From Amycolatopsis anabasis (GTDB lineage: Bacteria; Actinomycetota; Actinomycetes; Mycobacteriales; Pseudonocardiaceae), in the NCBI RefSeq assembly GCF_009765355.1, contig NZ_VTHK01000008.1, positions 215,212 through 279,211 on the forward strand: a DNA stretch of 64,000 bases, in the 5' to 3' direction. Of this stretch, positions 33,440-41,414 are shown in pieces. A program made the translations under genes and the position numbers. Within the stretch, counting starts at the first letter, position 1, and every line of letters starts with the position of its first letter. The notes below the pieces were generated by a model. The model saw only the letters and a list, made by a program, of their open reading frames with translations. It was not told the DNA's origin and made no database searches.

Positions 33440-34008
33440 GACTGCCCTCGGTTCCCGGGATCACCCCGGTTTCGCTGCGTTCGGTGGAGGCCACCACGGC
33501 GGAACTGGCGGAACTGCTCGTCCGGCTGCGCGGTGCGGACGCCGCGCGGGACCCGGGGCTGGAACTCGCCGCCGCCGAGGCGGCGGAACTGGCGCACGAG
33601 CACGGGGCGGGGCTGGTCGCGGTGGTGGAGCACGCGGCGGCGGATCCGGCGATCCTGGTCGCCGCGGTGATCGGTGTGGACCGGCCGATGGACTTGGACG
33701 CGGCGGCGGAACTGCGGTACTACCTGGCCGATTCCGGTGGCCCGGACATCCGCGAGGTCACCCAGGCCCGCACCGCCACCGGGTATCCGGTGGTGATCGC
33801 CGAGCGGATCCTGGTGACCGATCAGCTCCGCTCCGGCCCACCGGCGGGCGCGCAACTCCAGGCGGTGGTGGTGGATCCGTCCGTGCCGCGGATCGCGGTC
33901 TTCACCCTGCACTCGCCGACCGGCCGGGGCTGGCTGGAACTGGCGACCGTGATCGGCACTCTCGTCTCGGGCGTCGACTTCGGCGCCGTCCCCTCCCCGG
34001 CCCGCTGA
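33436..34008 (+). CDS. Unknown protein, last gene of WXG/PPE-like set
   Basis: 190 aa, GTG 33436 overlapping the previous stop. Predicted mixed alpha/beta (e.g. ILVAAVIGVDRPMD, YPVVIAERILVTD, AVVVDPSVPRIAVFTLHSP). The shape recalls small chaperone-like proteins accompanying type VII substrates, but there is no diagnostic motif. Translational coupling suggests it works with the WXG-like protein before it. Confidence 0.6.
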   Translation: MRLPSVPGITPVSLRSVEATTAELAELLVRLRGADAARDPGLELAAAEAAELAHEHGAGLVAVVEHAAADPAILVAAVIGVDRPMDLDAAAELRYYLADSGGPDIREVTQARTATGYPVVIAERILVTDQLRSGPPAGAQLQAVVVDPSVPRIAVFTLHSPTGRGWLELATVIGTLVSGVDFGAVPSPAR

Positions 34009-34326
34009 CCCGACTCGCTGACCCGGCCCCATTTACCCGGCCCCGCCGACCCGGCCCGTTGACCCGGCCCGCTGACTTGACCCCGCAACCCCAGCCTGTT
34101 AGCCCCGCGCCCACTGGCCCCGCTACCCCCCGGCACATGAACGGTCCATTCACGCCGTGGGGGGAACCCCTTGATTCAAGGCTAACGCTCCCCACCGACA
34201 TTTCCGGGCGCCCAGGGACTCTCGGCGGGCGCCCAGGGCACTCTTGGCGAAGAGTGCCCTCCTTGCGCCCGCGACTACCGCGATTCGCTGAGATACCGCG
34301 ATTCGGCGCCGAATCGCCCCGGTCGT
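34009..34326. repeat. Repeat-rich intergenic region
   Basis: 318 bp with no gene. 34009-34080 consists of degenerate GACCCGGCCC units. 34139-34153 is an imperfect palindrome (TGAACGG-T-CCATTCA), and 34169-34181 is the palindrome CCTTGATTCAAGG. Two near-direct copies of GGGCGCCCAGGG follow. 34235-34260 is an exact 11-bp hairpin (AGGGCACTCTT, loop GGCG). Confidence 0.7.
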
Positions 34327-34791
34327 TCAGGGAGCGGAAGTGGCGGTCGGCACGCTGGGTTGGCCGGGCGGGGAGACGTGTGCGCCGCTGGTCGTCGGGC
34401 GGGGATTGCGGGTCGTGGCGCCCGGGCGCGGGTTCGATTCCGGTTTCGGCGGCGCGATGCTGGCGTGCGGCGGTTCCACGCTGGTGCGCGGCTGGCTGGG
34501 TTGTTCGCTCGGCGAGGGAATCGGGGGACTGGTCGCGGGCGGCCGGGTTTCCAGGACCGGCGGCGCGGCCGGTTCCACCGGGAGGGGCGGAGCCGGTCGC
34601 TGCCCGAGCACCAGCACGGCGGCGGCGACCACACCCGCCGTCGCCACCGAACTCCCGGCCACCGCGAGCCGTTTGCGCCGCCGCCGGACCCGGCCGCCGC
34701 GCTGGATGATCGCCTCCGGCGAAAGGGTCAGCGGCGGCTGCCCGTCCGCGACCGTTTCGGCCAGGATCTCGCGAATTTCGTTCTCGGCCAC
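34327..34791 (-). CDS. Single-pass membrane protein, likely anti-sigma partner
   Basis: 154 aa. An N-terminal cytosolic part (MAENEIREILAETVADGQPP) with basic RGGRVRRRRKRLA precedes one transmembrane helix (VAGSSVATAGVVAAAVLVLG). A Pro/Ser/Thr-rich outer tail of about 90 residues follows. Starts 6 nt after the sigma factor stop, the usual place for a membrane anti-sigma factor. No zinc-binding HxxxCxxC motif, so any anti-sigma role is inferred from position. Confidence 0.7.
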   Translation of the reverse strand: MAENEIREILAETVADGQPPLTLSPEAIIQRGGRVRRRRKRLAVAGSSVATAGVVAAAVLVLGQRPAPPLPVEPAAPPVLETRPPATSPPIPSPSEQPSQPRTSVEPPHASIAPPKPESNPRPGATTRNPRPTTSGAHVSPPGQPSVPTATSAP

Positions 34792-34797
34792 GATTCG

Positions 34798-35367
34798 TCA
34801 CCTCCCCTCTGCCGCGTTGGACAGGATTTCGCTGAAATGCGGCCCCAAGCGCTGCCGCAGGGTCACCAGGCCGCGGGCGCTCTGGCTCTTGACGTTGCCG
34901 GTGGAACAGCCGAGCGCCTCGGCGGTTTCCTCCACGCTCAGGTCGTTCCAGTACCGGAGCACCAGCACGGCCCGTTGTTTCGGCGGCACCGCGGACAGCG
35001 CGTGCAGGACCAGCATGCGCTGCTCGGTGCCGCCGGGCTCCGCCCCGGCCGCCTCCGGCGGGAGATCGGTGAGGTACTCCTTGCGGCGCCACGGCCGCCG
35101 GCGTTCGGCGAGGAACGTCCGCAGCACGATCTTGCGCGCGTAGGCGTCCAGCGCGTCATGCCGGGCGAGCCGTGGCCACGCCAAGTACAGCTTGAGCAGC
35201 GCCGCCTGCGTGATGTCCTCCGCGTGGTGCCAATCGCCGCACAGCAGGAAAGCGGTGGACCGCAGGGAGTGCGCGCGCAGCTCGAAGTACCGGGCGAACT
35301 CGCCGTCCCACGGCGAACTCCGCCCGGCACCCCGGTCGCGCTCGTTGCCCACTAAGTCAGTTGCCAC
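34798..35367 (-). CDS. SigE-family ECF RNA polymerase sigma factor
   Basis: About 189 aa. Region 2 shows FARYFELRAHSLRSTAFLLCGDWHHAEDITQAALLKLY. Region 4 shows LPPKQRAVLVLRYWNDLSVEETAEALGCSTGNVKSQSARGL (as VPPKQ in this protein). The CGDWHxAED motif is typical of the SigE subfamily in actinomycetes. GTG 35367 overlaps the upstream small gene; GTG 35352 is an alternative. The 6-nt gap to the membrane protein downstream suggests a sigma/anti-sigma unit. Confidence 0.88.
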   Translation of the reverse strand: MATDLVGNERDRGAGRSSPWDGEFARYFELRAHSLRSTAFLLCGDWHHAEDITQAALLKLYLAWPRLARHDALDAYARKIVLRTFLAERRRPWRRKEYLTDLPPEAAGAEPGGTEQRMLVLHALSAVPPKQRAVLVLRYWNDLSVEETAEALGCSTGNVKSQSARGLVTLRQRLGPHFSEILSNAAEGR

Positions 35368-35689
35368 CAACCGCCGGGCACGCCTTCGCCGGGCAGTCAC
35401 CGGTCGGTCCCGCCGGGACGGCGGTCGGCACCTTGGGCGCCGGCCCCTTCGGCTTGGTCGTCTCGGCCGGTGCGGCACTCGGCGGTGTGTTCGGCCGTGG
35501 GCGCGTCGGCGCGGGGGTCGCGGTCGGCCGCGGGGCTTCGGTCGCCGTCGGCGCCGAAGTGGGAGCGGGTTGCCCGGCCACCGGCTTCGGCGGCTCGGGC
35601 GCCGGGCTGGCGCTGGCCAGCGCGGTCCCGGTGACCGCGCCACCGGCGAGCAGCAGGGCTCCGGCCCACAGAGCGATACGCGTGCGCAA
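35357..35689 (-). CDS. Small secreted Pro/Thr-rich protein
   Basis: About 110 aa. TTG 35689 has a perfect GAGGAG ribosome binding site 6 nt upstream and yields a clear signal peptide (LRTRIALWAGALLLAGGAVTGTALA), with cleavage near ASA. The mature part is Pro/Thr/Ala-rich and low complexity, ending with GDCPAKACPAVGGN, where two Cys could form a disulfide. It overlaps the sigma gene start, placing it first in that operon. Function unknown; maybe a cell-wall-exposed target or signal. Confidence 0.65.
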   Translation of the reverse strand: MRTRIALWAGALLLAGGAVTGTALASASPAPEPPKPVAGQPAPTSAPTATEAPRPTATPAPTRPRPNTPPSAAPAETTKPKGPAPKVPTAVPAGPTGDCPAKACPAVGGN

Positions 35690-35783
35690 TGGATCTCCTC
35701 GATGTCTTCGGTTCCGCGCCGCCCCTGGCGACGCCTTCGCCGTTAGACATGCGTGCCCCCGCGCCCGGGGTTGCATCGAATTC

Positions 35784-36641
35784 TCACCGGCCCGCCAGTT
35801 CCCGGTCCCGGTACTCGCGCGGGGTCGCGCCGACCACTTTCCGGAACGTCCGGGAGAAATGCGCGGCGTTGGTGAACCCGCAGTTCTTCGCGATCTCCCC
35901 GATGCCCTGCGACGCCTTGGCCGGGTCGCCGAGCAACGCCTTCGCCCGCTCGACGCGCAGCGCGCGGATCCGTCCGGACACCCCGTCGCCGTCGTCGAAG
36001 AGCTGGTAGAGCCGGCGCCGCGAGATGAACAGCGCGTCGGCGATCCGCTCGGCGCACAGGCCCGGTTCGGCGAGGTGGGTCTTGATGTAGTCGATCGCCT
36101 CGCGGCGCCGGTTGCCGAGGACGTCGGCCCGGTCCAGTTCGGTGCGCAGCGCGCTGCGCAGCACCAGTTCGGCCAGGCCGAGCAGGTGGTGGGCGATGCC
36201 GTGCGGATCGAGGGCGGGCGCCGCGGCGAGCAGGTGCTCGATCGCGCCCGCGAACACCTTCTGCAGCACCGCGTCCACCGCGACCGGCTGGAACATCAGC
36301 GGCCGCAACTCACCGAACGACAACGACAAGCGGGCGGTGGACACGGTGAGCATCACCACGCCGTGCCCGCCCGGACCGTCCTGTGTGGACACCGGAAGCA
36401 AGTGCAGGGCGGAGTCCGGGAAACGCAGCGTGGAGCCGGATTCGGCGACCACCGCCGGAATCGGGCAGCGCATCAGGAGCTGGACGCGATCCGGCTCGCC
36501 GCCCTTCGCGCCGCCGAGCGCGCGCAGCGCGGCGCTGGCTCCGGAAGCGCGAACGACCAGGAAGCCGCTCGCGACTTCCTGGCCGTCCGCTCGCTCGGTC
36601 AGCTGTTCTTCAGCGCGGACTTCGCGGTCCAGTCTTCCCAT
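35784..36641 (-). CDS. AraC-family transcriptional regulator
   Basis: About 285 aa. The C-terminal AraC DNA-binding domain has two HTHs: IADALFISRRRLYQLFDDGDG and IGEIAKNCGFTNAAHFSRTFRKVVGATPREYR. The N-terminal part resembles the AraC_binding_2 ligand domain. The start is uncertain. ATG 36641 gives the full domain but overlaps the end of the L,D-transpeptidase gene by 43 nt; shorter starts lack a good ribosome binding site. Effector unknown. Confidence 0.78.
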   Translation of the reverse strand: MGRLDREVRAEEQLTERADGQEVASGFLVVRASGASAALRALGGAKGGEPDRVQLLMRCPIPAVVAESGSTLRFPDSALHLLPVSTQDGPGGHGVVMLTVSTARLSLSFGELRPLMFQPVAVDAVLQKVFAGAIEHLLAAAPALDPHGIAHHLLGLAELVLRSALRTELDRADVLGNRRREAIDYIKTHLAEPGLCAERIADALFISRRRLYQLFDDGDGVSGRIRALRVERAKALLGDPAKASQGIGEIAKNCGFTNAAHFSRTFRKVVGATPREYRDRELAGR

Positions 36642-37801
36642 GAATAGGTCCAGTCCGCGTAGTCGCCGTCCTCGGGACCCAGTTTCTGGGTGCTGCCCTC
36701 GATTTCCACCGGGTCGCCGGGCAGGACGCCGTCGTAGTACTCCTTGGCGTTCTTGGGCGACAGGTTCAGGCAGCCGTGCGAGATGTTCTTCTTGCCCTGG
36801 GCCCACATCGACGCGGCGAGGCCGTGGATGAACTCGCCGTTGTTGGAGATCCGGACCGCCCACGGCACGTTCACGTCGGTGTAGTTGTAGCGCGGGTTGC
36901 TCATCGAGTAGGTCGCGTGCTTCGACATCACGATGTGCGTGCCGCTGTTGGTGACCCGGCCGGGGTCGGAGTCCAGCCCGTAGCTGACCGGGTAGTCGGC
37001 GACCTGCTGGCCGTCCCGGATGACCTGCATGCGGTGGGTTTGCGTGTTGCCCTTCACGATCTGCGAACGGCCGATCTTGAAGGACGCGCTGACGTCTTCC
37101 TTGCCGTAGACGCCGTCGCCCATCTTCACGCCGTACAGCTTGGCGGTGACCTTCACCTGGGTTTCCGGCTTGTAGTACTCCTTCGGCCGCCAGTGCACCG
37201 AGGTGTCCCCTTCGAGCCAGGCCCAGGAGCCTTCGGTCTTCGGGGTGGTCTCGACGGTGAGCGCCTTCTCCACCGCGGCCTTGTCGGTGACCTTGCTGGG
37301 GAAGGTCAGCGCGATCGGCATCGCGATGCCGTAGGTCTGGTTGTCCCCGACGTTGAGCTGACCGTGCAGCTGCTTGCGCGGGGTGACCGTGTCGAACGAA
37401 CCGGACAGCTGCACCGGCTGGCCGTCACCGCCGATCGCGGTGCCGTTCCAGGTGTAGGTCTTGCCGTAGCCGAGCGGTTCGGCGGTGTTCCAGGTGCGCT
37501 TGTCCTCGGTGAGCTGACCCTGAACCTGCTTACCCTCCGCGTTGGTCAGGGTGACCGTCTGGATAGTGCCGTCGGTGACCGACACCTTCACCGGTTCGCC
37601 CGGCGCGACGTCCTTCGCGCCCGCGGCCGGCTGCGCGATGATCTTCGCGCCCGCGGGGGCGCCGTGCCCGCCGCCGGTTCCCGAATTCTGGTTTCCCGCC
37701 GGGGTATCCGATCCGGACGAGCACGCGCCCAGCCCGATCACGACGCTCAGCGCCAGACCGGCCAACGCGAAACGACGGTGCCTGGTGTGCTGTTGTGTCA
37801 C
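36599..37801 (-). CDS. L,D-transpeptidase lipoprotein (YkuD, Ldt-like)
   Basis: 400 aa. Forms 3-3 crosslinks in peptidoglycan or attaches proteins to it. The lipobox LGACSSG (Cys 27) indicates a lipoprotein. A Gly/Ser-rich tether is followed by two Ig-like domains (about 50-250) and a C-terminal YkuD domain with FIHG and the catalytic SHGCLNLS (Cys near 350). The layout matches mycobacterial Ldt proteins. GTG 37801 is the start. A CRP-like site lies 79 nt upstream. Confidence 0.93.
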   Translation of the reverse strand: MTQQHTRHRRFALAGLALSVVIGLGACSSGSDTPAGNQNSGTGGGHGAPAGAKIIAQPAAGAKDVAPGEPVKVSVTDGTIQTVTLTNAEGKQVQGQLTEDKRTWNTAEPLGYGKTYTWNGTAIGGDGQPVQLSGSFDTVTPRKQLHGQLNVGDNQTYGIAMPIALTFPSKVTDKAAVEKALTVETTPKTEGSWAWLEGDTSVHWRPKEYYKPETQVKVTAKLYGVKMGDGVYGKEDVSASFKIGRSQIVKGNTQTHRMQVIRDGQQVADYPVSYGLDSDPGRVTNSGTHIVMSKHATYSMSNPRYNYTDVNVPWAVRISNNGEFIHGLAASMWAQGKKNISHGCLNLSPKNAKEYYDGVLPGDPVEIEGSTQKLGPEDGDYADWTYSWEDWTAKSALKNS

Positions 37802-37879
37802 CTATCTGCCCCTATCCCCGATTCTCCCCTGTCCCCACAAGTGACGCCTGACCGATCCCGAACGTTGAGCCAGCGAAAC

Positions 37880-37893
37880 GTGACGAAGGTCAC
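37880..37893. promoter_or_regulatory. Candidate CRP/GlxR-type site upstream of L,D-transpeptidase
   Basis: GTGA-CGAAGG-TCAC matches the core GTGA-N6-TCAC of cAMP-receptor-type sites, extended to CGTGA...TCACG. It lies in the 460-bp gap between the divergent L,D-transpeptidase and second cold-shock gene. The rest of 37802-38261 has no gene and probably holds the cold-shock leader. Confidence 0.4.
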
Positions 37894-38261
37894 GCCGGAA
37901 GGTGGTCGTTCAACGTGGGCGGGCCGCGCTTCGCCCCAGGCAGGAGGCGAGGTCGGCGACGGTCGGCGCGGGCGTCAGCCTAGCGGGTGGGTCCGACGGT
38001 ATTGGTAGCGCCGTACAACGTTTTGGTGACCCGATAGACCCGTTGGACCCAACCAGACTCGATGGGGTTCAGATTTCGCCGGATCCCGGTAGGCTTCCGG
38101 ACAGGCCGTCGTTTTGCGTGTTCGTGGCTTCACACTCGCGGAACTTCTGACGCGAGCCGGAGCAGGACACGTGCTCTTCGCTCGTCTCGTTGGAACCGCC
38201 CGGGACGGCCCGGGTATCGCTCCGGCAATGCTCGAAGCGGATCTGTAACGAGGAGTAAGCG

Positions 38262-38465
38262 GTGGCGCAAGGCACTGTGAAGTGGTTCAACGCCGAAAAG
38301 GGCTTCGGCTTCATCGCCCAGGACGGCGGCGAGGGCGACGTGTTCGTGCACTACTCGGAGATCGACGGTCGCGGTTTCCGCACCCTCGAAGAGAACCAGC
38401 GAGTGGAGTTCGAGGTCGGGCAGGGCCAGAAGGGCCCGCAGGCCCAGAAGGTCCGCGTGATCTGA
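38262..38465 (+). CDS. cspA: Cold-shock protein CspA family (second copy)
   Basis: 67 aa, single cold-shock domain, with RNP-1 KGFGFI and RNP-2 VFVHYSEI intact. GTG 38262 follows CGAGGAGTAAGC. It differs from the copy at 16529 mainly in surface positions (AQDGGEG versus TPDNGGG). Preceded by a long leader region and followed by a strong terminator, as for the other copy. Confidence 0.95.
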   Translation: MAQGTVKWFNAEKGFGFIAQDGGEGDVFVHYSEIDGRGFRTLEENQRVEFEVGQGQKGPQAQKVRVI

Positions 38466-38487
38466 ACGGTCTCCCTCTGAGACAACC

Positions 38488-38522
38488 GAGCCCCCGGCGG
38501 GAAGTTTCCCCGCCGGGGGCTC
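38488..38522 (+). terminator. Rho-independent terminator after second cspA
   Basis: A perfect 14-bp stem (GAGCCCCCGGCGGG / CCCGCCGGGGGCTC) with a 7-nt loop, followed by the T-rich tail TCGTTTTCTT. Confidence 0.9.
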
Positions 38523-38548
38523 GTTTTCTTGCTCAGCGCTGTCGTCGT

Positions 38549-38986
38549 TCAGCGTCGCGTGGCCGCGGGCCGGTCCCAGCCGGGCTCGAACTTGTGCTGA
38601 TCGGTCACCTCGTTGTCCGGGGTGGTCGCGAACTGGCGGCGCTGCTGCGAAGCCGCCTGCCCCTCCCAGGAGAGCCGCTCGAGGATCCACTCCTGCGCGA
38701 GGGCCTGGGGCGAGGTGTTGCGCTCGCGGGCGATGTCCTTCAGCTGTTCGCTGGCGATCAGGTTCATCCGGAGCTGGTAGACCTGCGCCTCGCCGAAACG
38801 CTTGCCGCTGCCGGTGCTCTCCGGGTCGGAGTCCGGCGCGAGGGCGGCCAGGTAACTGGTCAGCTCGTGGTCCTCGACGGTCCCCTCCGCCTCCTTGGCG
38901 GGCGAGTTCCGGTGCCGTCCAGGGTTCACGGCCTTGAGGTTGGTCCTGCTGCTCAGGCGTCCTAATGAGGGAAGAGGCACGGACAC
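38549..38986 (-). CDS. Ribbon-helix-helix-like small protein
   Basis: About 145 aa from GTG 38986 (or GTG 38980). The middle segment AQVYQLRMNLIASEQLKDIARERNTSPQALAQEWILERLS has the strand-helix-helix pattern of Arc/CopG-type DNA-binding proteins and antitoxins. The flanks are polar and probably disordered. No toxin gene is adjacent, so a stand-alone regulator is more likely than a toxin-antitoxin pair. The start is uncertain because no ribosome binding site precedes either GTG. Confidence 0.6.
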   Translation of the reverse strand: MSVPLPSLGRLSSRTNLKAVNPGRHRNSPAKEAEGTVEDHELTSYLAALAPDSDPESTGSGKRFGEAQVYQLRMNLIASEQLKDIARERNTSPQALAQEWILERLSWEGQAASQQRRQFATTPDNEVTDQHKFEPGWDRPAATRR

Positions 38987-39672
38987 ACGATAACGGTTGG
39001 ATCTCGAACCCAACACGAATGTGACCCGCAACACACGCAGTAGTCTCACATTAGGCCATTCAGGCCACCCCAACCCCCAAACGCCACCCCCACCAACCAC
39101 CCTCCGCAACCCCCCTACCACCTCCGGCAACAGACATCCCGGAACCAACTGCCGCACCCGGCCGCAACCTTTAGCCCCCACCAACGTCCCCCAACCGAAC
39201 ACAACCCCAGTTAGTGATTCCCCCAGAAGCCCCATGCTGGTCCCAACCCCACGCGCCCAGCGCCCGTCAAAGTAAGGAGCACGCACCGTGGGGGGTTTGG
39301 GGGGCTCGGCCCCCCAATAGATACCGAGCCCTGCGAAGGGGGAGCCGAAGGCGAACCCCGAGCAGGAATGGAGAGGCCCCCGCGCCAGGGGGAGGAACGC
39401 GGGGGCCGGAGGGGATCTCCACAGGCGCTGACCGGGGGTGTGTCAGCACGTTGATTGTTACACGACTTTCGTCATTCGGCGAGTGGTCGTGCCGAAAAAT
39501 CCGGTTGACTCGTCATGTACCGGTTCCCTTAGGTTCACCTTGCGTCGATGAACGACGTTCGGCCGGTTGCGAACACTGCGTGTTCAGAGGTTCACTCTGC
39601 GGGGGGCTGCGTGAGAGTTCAACCGCTCGCTAGCCTCGCGGCCAAGTTGTTCGGAAAGCCTGTGGAGGAGCT
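38987..39672. other. Long intergenic region with C-rich strand and hairpins
   Basis: 686 bp with no gene I can support. 39057-39215 is strongly strand-asymmetric: C and A dominate and G is rare. Hairpins follow: GGGGGGCTCGGCCCCCC (39300-39316) and GGCCCCCGCG/CGCGGGGGCC (about 39373-39405). GGAGGAGCT before 39673 is a ribosome binding site. Confidence 0.6.
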
Positions 39673-39927
39673 ATGAGCGGGTCTCTCGAGGTGCGGCAGT
39701 TCCTCCTGCGGTACGAGGGGGCGGACACGGGGAACGCCGGTTATCCCGGTGGTGTGCCGGCGCAGCGTACGGGGCAGGGGGATACCCAGCGGGTCTCCGA
39801 TGATCAGGTGCGGCGGGCCCGGCTCGCGGTCGCCCGGGGCGCGCTGGGGGTGGAGGATTGTGCTCAGCTGCTGGACATGCTGGGGCTGACCTTGGACGAC
39901 GACGGTCAGGCGCCGGTGCAGCGCTGA
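39673..39927 (+). CDS. Small conserved actinobacterial protein
   Basis: 84 aa, ATG 39673 with strong GGAGGAGCT. The N-terminal 40 residues are polar and Gly-rich. The C-terminal half (RRARLAVARGALGVEDCAQLLDMLGLTLDD) is a predicted helical pair with a single Cys. It resembles small hypothetical proteins in many actinomycetes, without known function. Monocistronic. Confidence 0.7.
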   Translation: MSGSLEVRQFLLRYEGADTGNAGYPGGVPAQRTGQGDTQRVSDDQVRRARLAVARGALGVEDCAQLLDMLGLTLDDDGQAPVQR

Positions 39928-40094
39928 GCTGAGGTTTTCACGAGCGCTCAGGGGTATGCCCCCTGGTCACACCCCTGAGCGCCACCGTGGAGAAGATACT
40001 GTCCGTGCTCGCCTTCGGGCAAATATTTTTGCTTCCATGCTGATAGTTGCGTGGAAAATTTCTTCCCATGCAGATTGTTCTCGTCTTCGTTTGG

Positions 40095-40105
40095 TAACAG
40101 TGTTA
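40095..40105. promoter_or_regulatory. Palindrome upstream of SCO6745-like gene
   Basis: TAACA-G-TGTTA, an 11-bp palindrome 28 nt before ATG 40133, in a locally AT-rich promoter region. Candidate operator; the binding protein is unknown. Confidence 0.35.
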
Positions 40106-40132
40106 TCGTTCAGTGGACGAAGGGAGAACGGC

Positions 40133-40909
40133 ATGACCGGGACTGAGTCGGCGGTGGTCATCGCCCGCGAGATCAGGCCGATCGTCCAGGTGTGGGGCGG
40201 GAAGTTCATGACCTCGCCCGAACTGGCGGCGGCCGAGCGGGAAGCGGGCCTGAACCAGCGCGCGCTGTACTTCCGCGGCCGTTCGGCGGTGCTCGGCGAT
40301 CCGTCGCCCGCCGTAGTGGCCCAGCTGTTCGGGATCTTTCCGCGCTGGCTCTTCGATTTCGCGCTCCCGCCCGCGATCGAGGCGATCGACGCGGCCGGTG
40401 CGGTGCGCGCCTATTCGGCCGCCTCGGCCGCGTGGTCCCGGGCGCACCTGGCCGAGGTGCCGGAGGCGGCGCGCCTGGCGGAGCTTCTGACCCGGCTGAT
40501 CGACGCGGCGGACGCGAGCGGGCTCGCGCTCTTCGCGGGCTGGCAGGCCGCCGACCGCCCCGAGGACGACCTCGCCCGGCTCGGGCACGCGCTCACCGTG
40601 TTCCGCGAGTACCGCGGCGGGCTGCATTTCGCCACGCTCCGGGCGGTCGGGCTGACCGTCGGCGAGGCTGTCGTCGCCGACCCCGAAGGCGGGCGGGCCC
40701 GGCTGCTGCGCACCGCCTGGACGCCGGAGGCCGCCGACGAGCTGATCGCCCGCGCGGAGGCCAAACCGGACCTGCGCGAGCGGTGGCGGCGGGCCGAGGA
40801 GCTGACCGACGAGCGGATCGGCGAACTGCTGGAGGAAACCCTGGACAAGGACCAGCGCCGGGAACTCCGGGAACTTCTCGGGAAACTGGACGGCGCGGTC
40901 CTCCCGTGA
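40133..40909 (+). CDS. SCO6745-family protein
   Basis: 258 aa; ATG 40133 with GAAGGGAGAAC. An all-helical protein (AREIRPIVQVWGGKFMTSPELAAAEREAGL ... FYFRGRSAVLGDPSPAVVAQLFGIFP pattern), rich in Ala, Arg and Glu. It resembles a family of actinobacterial proteins named after SCO6745. No catalytic motif. Monocistronic and followed by a tRNA cluster. Confidence 0.7.
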   Translation: MTGTESAVVIAREIRPIVQVWGGKFMTSPELAAAEREAGLNQRALYFRGRSAVLGDPSPAVVAQLFGIFPRWLFDFALPPAIEAIDAAGAVRAYSAASAAWSRAHLAEVPEAARLAELLTRLIDAADASGLALFAGWQAADRPEDDLARLGHALTVFREYRGGLHFATLRAVGLTVGEAVVADPEGGRARLLRTAWTPEAADELIARAEAKPDLRERWRRAEELTDERIGELLEETLDKDQRRELRELLGKLDGAVLP

Positions 40910-41108
40910 GGACCAGAGCGGCGTCCCGGGCGCGAGTGTGGAACCATGGGGCGGGTCGGGCGCACCGGCGCCATCGGTGCAGCTCGGCGGCCTGTTGAAG
41001 GCGAAAGGCATACCCGTTTGAAGGGCCTGGGAGGCGTGCCCTATGCTTATGTTCGCTCCCAGGGGGACCCTGAGAGCGCGGTCGGTCGGTTCGCCGAAAA
41101 CCGGTCGG

Positions 41109-41181
41109 GCTCCCATCGTCCAGCGGCCTAGGACTCCGCCCTTTCAAGGCGGCAACGCGGGTTCGAATCCCGTTGGGAGTA
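41109..41181 (+). tRNA. tRNA-Glu (anticodon TTC)
   Basis: 73 nt. Acceptor GCTCCCA pairs with TGGGAGT, anticodon loop CTTTCAA gives TTC, T arm GCGGGTTCGAATCCCGT. Discriminator A, no encoded CCA. First of three tRNAs. Confidence 0.93.
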
Positions 41182-41194
41182 CGCAGTAAATCAA

Positions 41195-41271
41195 GGCCCT
41201 GTGGCGCAGTTGGTTAGCGCGTCGCCCTGTCACGGCGAAGGTCGCGGGTTCGAGTCCCGTCAGGGTCGCCA
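41195..41271 (+). tRNA. tRNA-Asp (anticodon GTC)
   Basis: 74 nt plus an encoded CCA. Acceptor GGCCCTG pairs with CAGGGTC (one G-T), anticodon loop CTGTCAC gives GTC, T arm GCGGGTTCGAGTCCCGT, discriminator G. It starts 14 nt after tRNA-Glu. Confidence 0.95.
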
Positions 41272-41299
41272 AAGCGTTCGGCTCCTCGCCGGCGTTTCC

Positions 41300-41373
41300 G
41301 GCCAGGTAGCTCAGTTGGTACGAGCGTCCGCCTGAAAAGCGGAAGGTCGCCGGTTCGACCCCGGCCCTGGCCA
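41300..41373 (+). tRNA. tRNA-Phe (anticodon GAA)
   Basis: 74 nt. Acceptor GGCCAGG pairs with CCTGGCC, anticodon loop CTGAAAA gives GAA, T arm GCCGGTTCGACCCCGGC, discriminator A. CCA is not encoded. Last tRNA of the cluster. Confidence 0.95.
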
Positions 41374-41385
41374 CCGTTGGTTCAC

Positions 41386-41414
41386 CCGCCCTGATCGCAG
41401 TCAGGGCGGTTTTT
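41386..41414 (+). terminator. Terminator after the tRNA cluster
   Basis: Stem CCGCCCTGA / TCAGGGCGG (9 bp) with loop TCGCAG, followed by five T residues. Ends the Glu-Asp-Phe tRNA transcript. Confidence 0.9.
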
